A stretch of 6,085 nt of DNA from Methylococcaceae bacterium NSP1-2 (GTDB taxonomy: Bacteria > Pseudomonadota > Gammaproteobacteria > Methylococcales > Methylomonadaceae): NCBI GenBank assembly GCA_002256685.1, contig NQJH01000231.1, positions 1 through 6,085 of the forward strand, written 5' to 3'. A program made the position numbers and the translations under genes. Shown here piece by piece: positions 4,909 to 6,085 of this stretch; positions within the stretch are counted from its first letter, which is position 1; each line of letters begins with the position of its first letter. Below the pieces are notes generated by a model. That model did no database searches. It had not been told where the DNA came from and was given only the letters and a program-made list of their open reading frames with translations.

Positions 4909-5715
4909 ATGAATATATTATTGATTTTATTATTATTCTTGCCCATAAATGTCAGTGCAGAGGTCTATCAATGGCAAGATGCTAACGGCAAACAGCATTT
5001 TTCTGACCACACCGCTGAGCCTGATGCAAAAACAGTAGCGATAAAAACCACGCAAGGTTTTTATCACATTAAAACCGTTTACGATGGCGACACCGTCGTC
5101 TTGGAAGACGGGCAGAAAGTTCGTTTGTTAGGCATTAATACCCCTGAAATATCACACCGTGGCAATGAAGCCGATGCAGGTGGTGAAGACGCGAAAAAAT
5201 GGCTAATTGCCAAACTGAAAAATGGCAAAGTCCGTTTAGAAACCGATGTCGAAAAAAAGGATAGCTACGGTAGAACGCTAGGACATTTATTCACCGAAAA
5301 CAACGAGCATATTAATGTATTATTAGTTGCCGCAGGGTTAGCAGAAGTGAGTATTTGGCCACCCAATTTAAAATATACCAACGATTTGGTAACAGCGGAA
5401 CAACAAGCAGAAACTGCGAAACTGGGACTTTGGCAACGCCCTGAATATGCTCCAATTCCTGTCGAGCAACTGACAGCAGAAGGACATCACGGCTGGACAC
5501 GCATAGTTGGTAAAGTAACAAAGGTTAATCCTGCCAAAAAATTTGTCTATCTGGAATTTACCGACCGCTTCAATGCGCGTATCGAAAAAGAATCGCAGTC
5601 TTTGTTTCCTGATATTAATAGCTATCAAGGAAAAACCATCGAAGTACGCGGCTGGCTTAATAAACGTGGCAACAAGTTCTCCATGTTAATTCGCCATCCC
5701 AGTGCCATAAAGTAA
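4909..5715 (+). CDS. Secreted SNase-family nuclease with N-terminal DUF4124 segment and C-terminal beta domain
   Basis: 268 residues. Residues 1-17 are a signal peptide (hydrophobic core, VSA before E18), so the protein is periplasmic or secreted. Residues 18-46 (EVYQWQDANGKQHFSD...) match the DUF4124 type often found after a signal peptide in gammaproteobacteria. The staphylococcal nuclease-like domain spans about 52-178: D59-G-D61-T62, R72 in VRLLGINTPE, E80, and R122 in YGRTLG correspond to SNase D19/D21, R35, E43 and R87. The SNase calcium ligand D40 is asparagine here (N77). It would cut DNA or RNA phosphodiester bonds with calcium. Residues about 190-268, with GKVTKVNPAKKFVYLEF and GKTIEVRGWL, look like an extra OB-type beta domain, perhaps for nucleic acid or envelope binding. 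GGA 7 nt before the ATG is a weak ribosome binding site. It is transcribed alone, converging with ubiC. Confidence 0.9.
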   Translation: MNILLILLLFLPINVSAEVYQWQDANGKQHFSDHTAEPDAKTVAIKTTQGFYHIKTVYDGDTVVLEDGQKVRLLGINTPEISHRGNEADAGGEDAKKWLIAKLKNGKVRLETDVEKKDSYGRTLGHLFTENNEHINVLLVAAGLAEVSIWPPNLKYTNDLVTAEQQAETAKLGLWQRPEYAPIPVEQLTAEGHHGWTRIVGKVTKVNPAKKFVYLEFTDRFNARIEKESQSLFPDINSYQGKTIEVRGWLNKRGNKFSMLIRHPSAIK

Positions 5716-5742
5716 CTAAACACATTCTCTGTCACAGGAGTC

Positions 5743-5760
5743 CAATAGCTTTAGCTATTG
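5743..5760. terminator. Perfect hairpin between the convergent nuclease and ubiC genes
   Basis: CAATAGCT and AGCTATTG form an 8-bp perfect inverted repeat with only TT between; as RNA, seven pairs with a TTTA loop. It sits in the 57-bp gap between two convergent stop codons, where a shared terminator is expected. Neither flank has a T-run, so it is not a classical intrinsic terminator. GTCACA occurs on both sides (5731-5736 and 5772-5777). Confidence 0.35.
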
Positions 5761-5772
5761 CCGTGAAAATAG

Positions 5773-6085
5773 TCACAAAATCTCAGGCAGAAAAAATTCA
5801 CTCACCAGCATTTGCCGATGCTTAATCGCATAAACCGTGCGTCTGCCCCATATCGGTTGTTTGATATGGGCGACATCCAATGCGCGGGGTGTCCATTCGT
5901 TAGGATTAATCAGCGTCACATCCATTGCGATACGCTCTAATTGCGGATAGGAAAAAATCACCTCACCCAAGGGGCGTGACCCTAATTTTGATAAACTACG
6001 ATTAGCCACTTTGATAGTGGCGGCAGGCATAATAGTTCTGGCTAAAATCAGCGGTTTGCCGTTAGCGTGTAATAACACTTCGCGG
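5773..6085 (-). CDS. ubiC: Chorismate lyase, C-terminal two thirds (cut by window edge)
   Basis: The gene enters from the right edge and stops with TGA at 5773-5775; 103 full codons are visible. The GTG at 6078 is not the start: the frame continues to the edge as R-E-V-LLHANG, matching REILLCADG of E. coli UbiC. Other shared blocks are ARTIMPAAT, LSKLGSRPLGEVIF, IKQPIWGRRTVY and LVSEFFLP. The E. coli active-site residues R76, R91 and E155 (mature numbering) correspond to the R coded at 6082-6084, the R of ARTIMP and the E of SEFFLP, so the visible part looks functional. UbiC removes pyruvate from chorismate to give 4-hydroxybenzoate, the first committed step of ubiquinone synthesis, in the cytosol. 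Its usual partner ubiA is often next to it but is not in the window; any operon structure lies to the right. Confidence 0.92.
   Translation of the reverse strand, partial: REVLLHANGKPLILARTIMPAATIKVANRSLSKLGSRPLGEVIFSYPQLERIAMDVTLINPNEWTPRALDVAHIKQPIWGRRTVYAIKHRQMLVSEFFLPEIL

Noticed and set aside
5312..5628. Two minus-strand ORFs inside the nuclease gene
   Set aside because: Antisense shadows of the SNase and C-terminal domains without recognisable features.
1..6085. Defence system, CRISPR array, prophage or mobile element
   Set aside because: No direct-repeat array, transposase, integrase, toxin-antitoxin pair or terminal repeats found; the nuclease is a lone exported SNase protein and not part of a defence gene set.

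Overview
The window looks like an ordinary chromosomal segment of a gammaproteobacterium of moderate GC. The evidence is a chorismate lyase gene (ubiC, ubiquinone pathway) at the right edge, close relatives of the Escherichia coli proteins YbhP and YhaJ, and an exopolysaccharide/exosortase-style acyl carrier protein. I cannot name the genus; a sulfur-oxidising or methanotrophic gammaproteobacterium is only a guess. No tRNA, rRNA, CRISPR array, insertion sequence or phage gene is visible, and coding density is high.

Left block (1-1625, + strand): a three-gene lipid-type operon. It holds the 3' end of a CarS-like (CDP-archaeol synthase/DUF46) CTP-transferase, a YbhP-type endonuclease/exonuclease/phosphatase-fold hydrolase, and a CDP-alcohol phosphatidyltransferase with a complete catalytic motif. 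The spacing is tight (14 bp, then an ATGA overlap). Together they could activate a lipid with CTP, transfer the lipid-phosphate to an alcohol, and trim a phosphate or phosphodiester. The actual lipid is unknown.

Middle block (1659-4489): a divergent regulator-operon pair. On the minus strand lie doxX, a pirin and a nitroreductase, in transcription order, each with a good ribosome binding site. On the plus strand is a LysR-type regulator very like E. coli YhaJ. The shared 114-bp region has a TATAAT box for the doxX operon, a poor -35, and a T-N11-A dyad (TTCAA-N5-TTGAA) centred near -64 of the inferred start. That is the textbook architecture of a LysR-activated promoter. In E. coli, YhaJ controls a DoxX-type gene (yqjF) in response to dinitrotoluene breakdown products and lies beside the pirin yhaK, so this block is probably a quinone/nitroaromatic electrophile response unit. 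The pirin appears to lack about 40 residues of its C-terminal cupin.

Right block (4486-6085): a lone acyl carrier protein gene (minus) converging on and overlapping lysR by 4 bp; a 165-bp divergent spacer with an inverted repeat and a possible 18-codon ORF; a secreted SNase-family nuclease with an N-terminal DUF4124 segment; a short spacer with a strong hairpin; and the 3' part of ubiC (minus), cut by the window edge.
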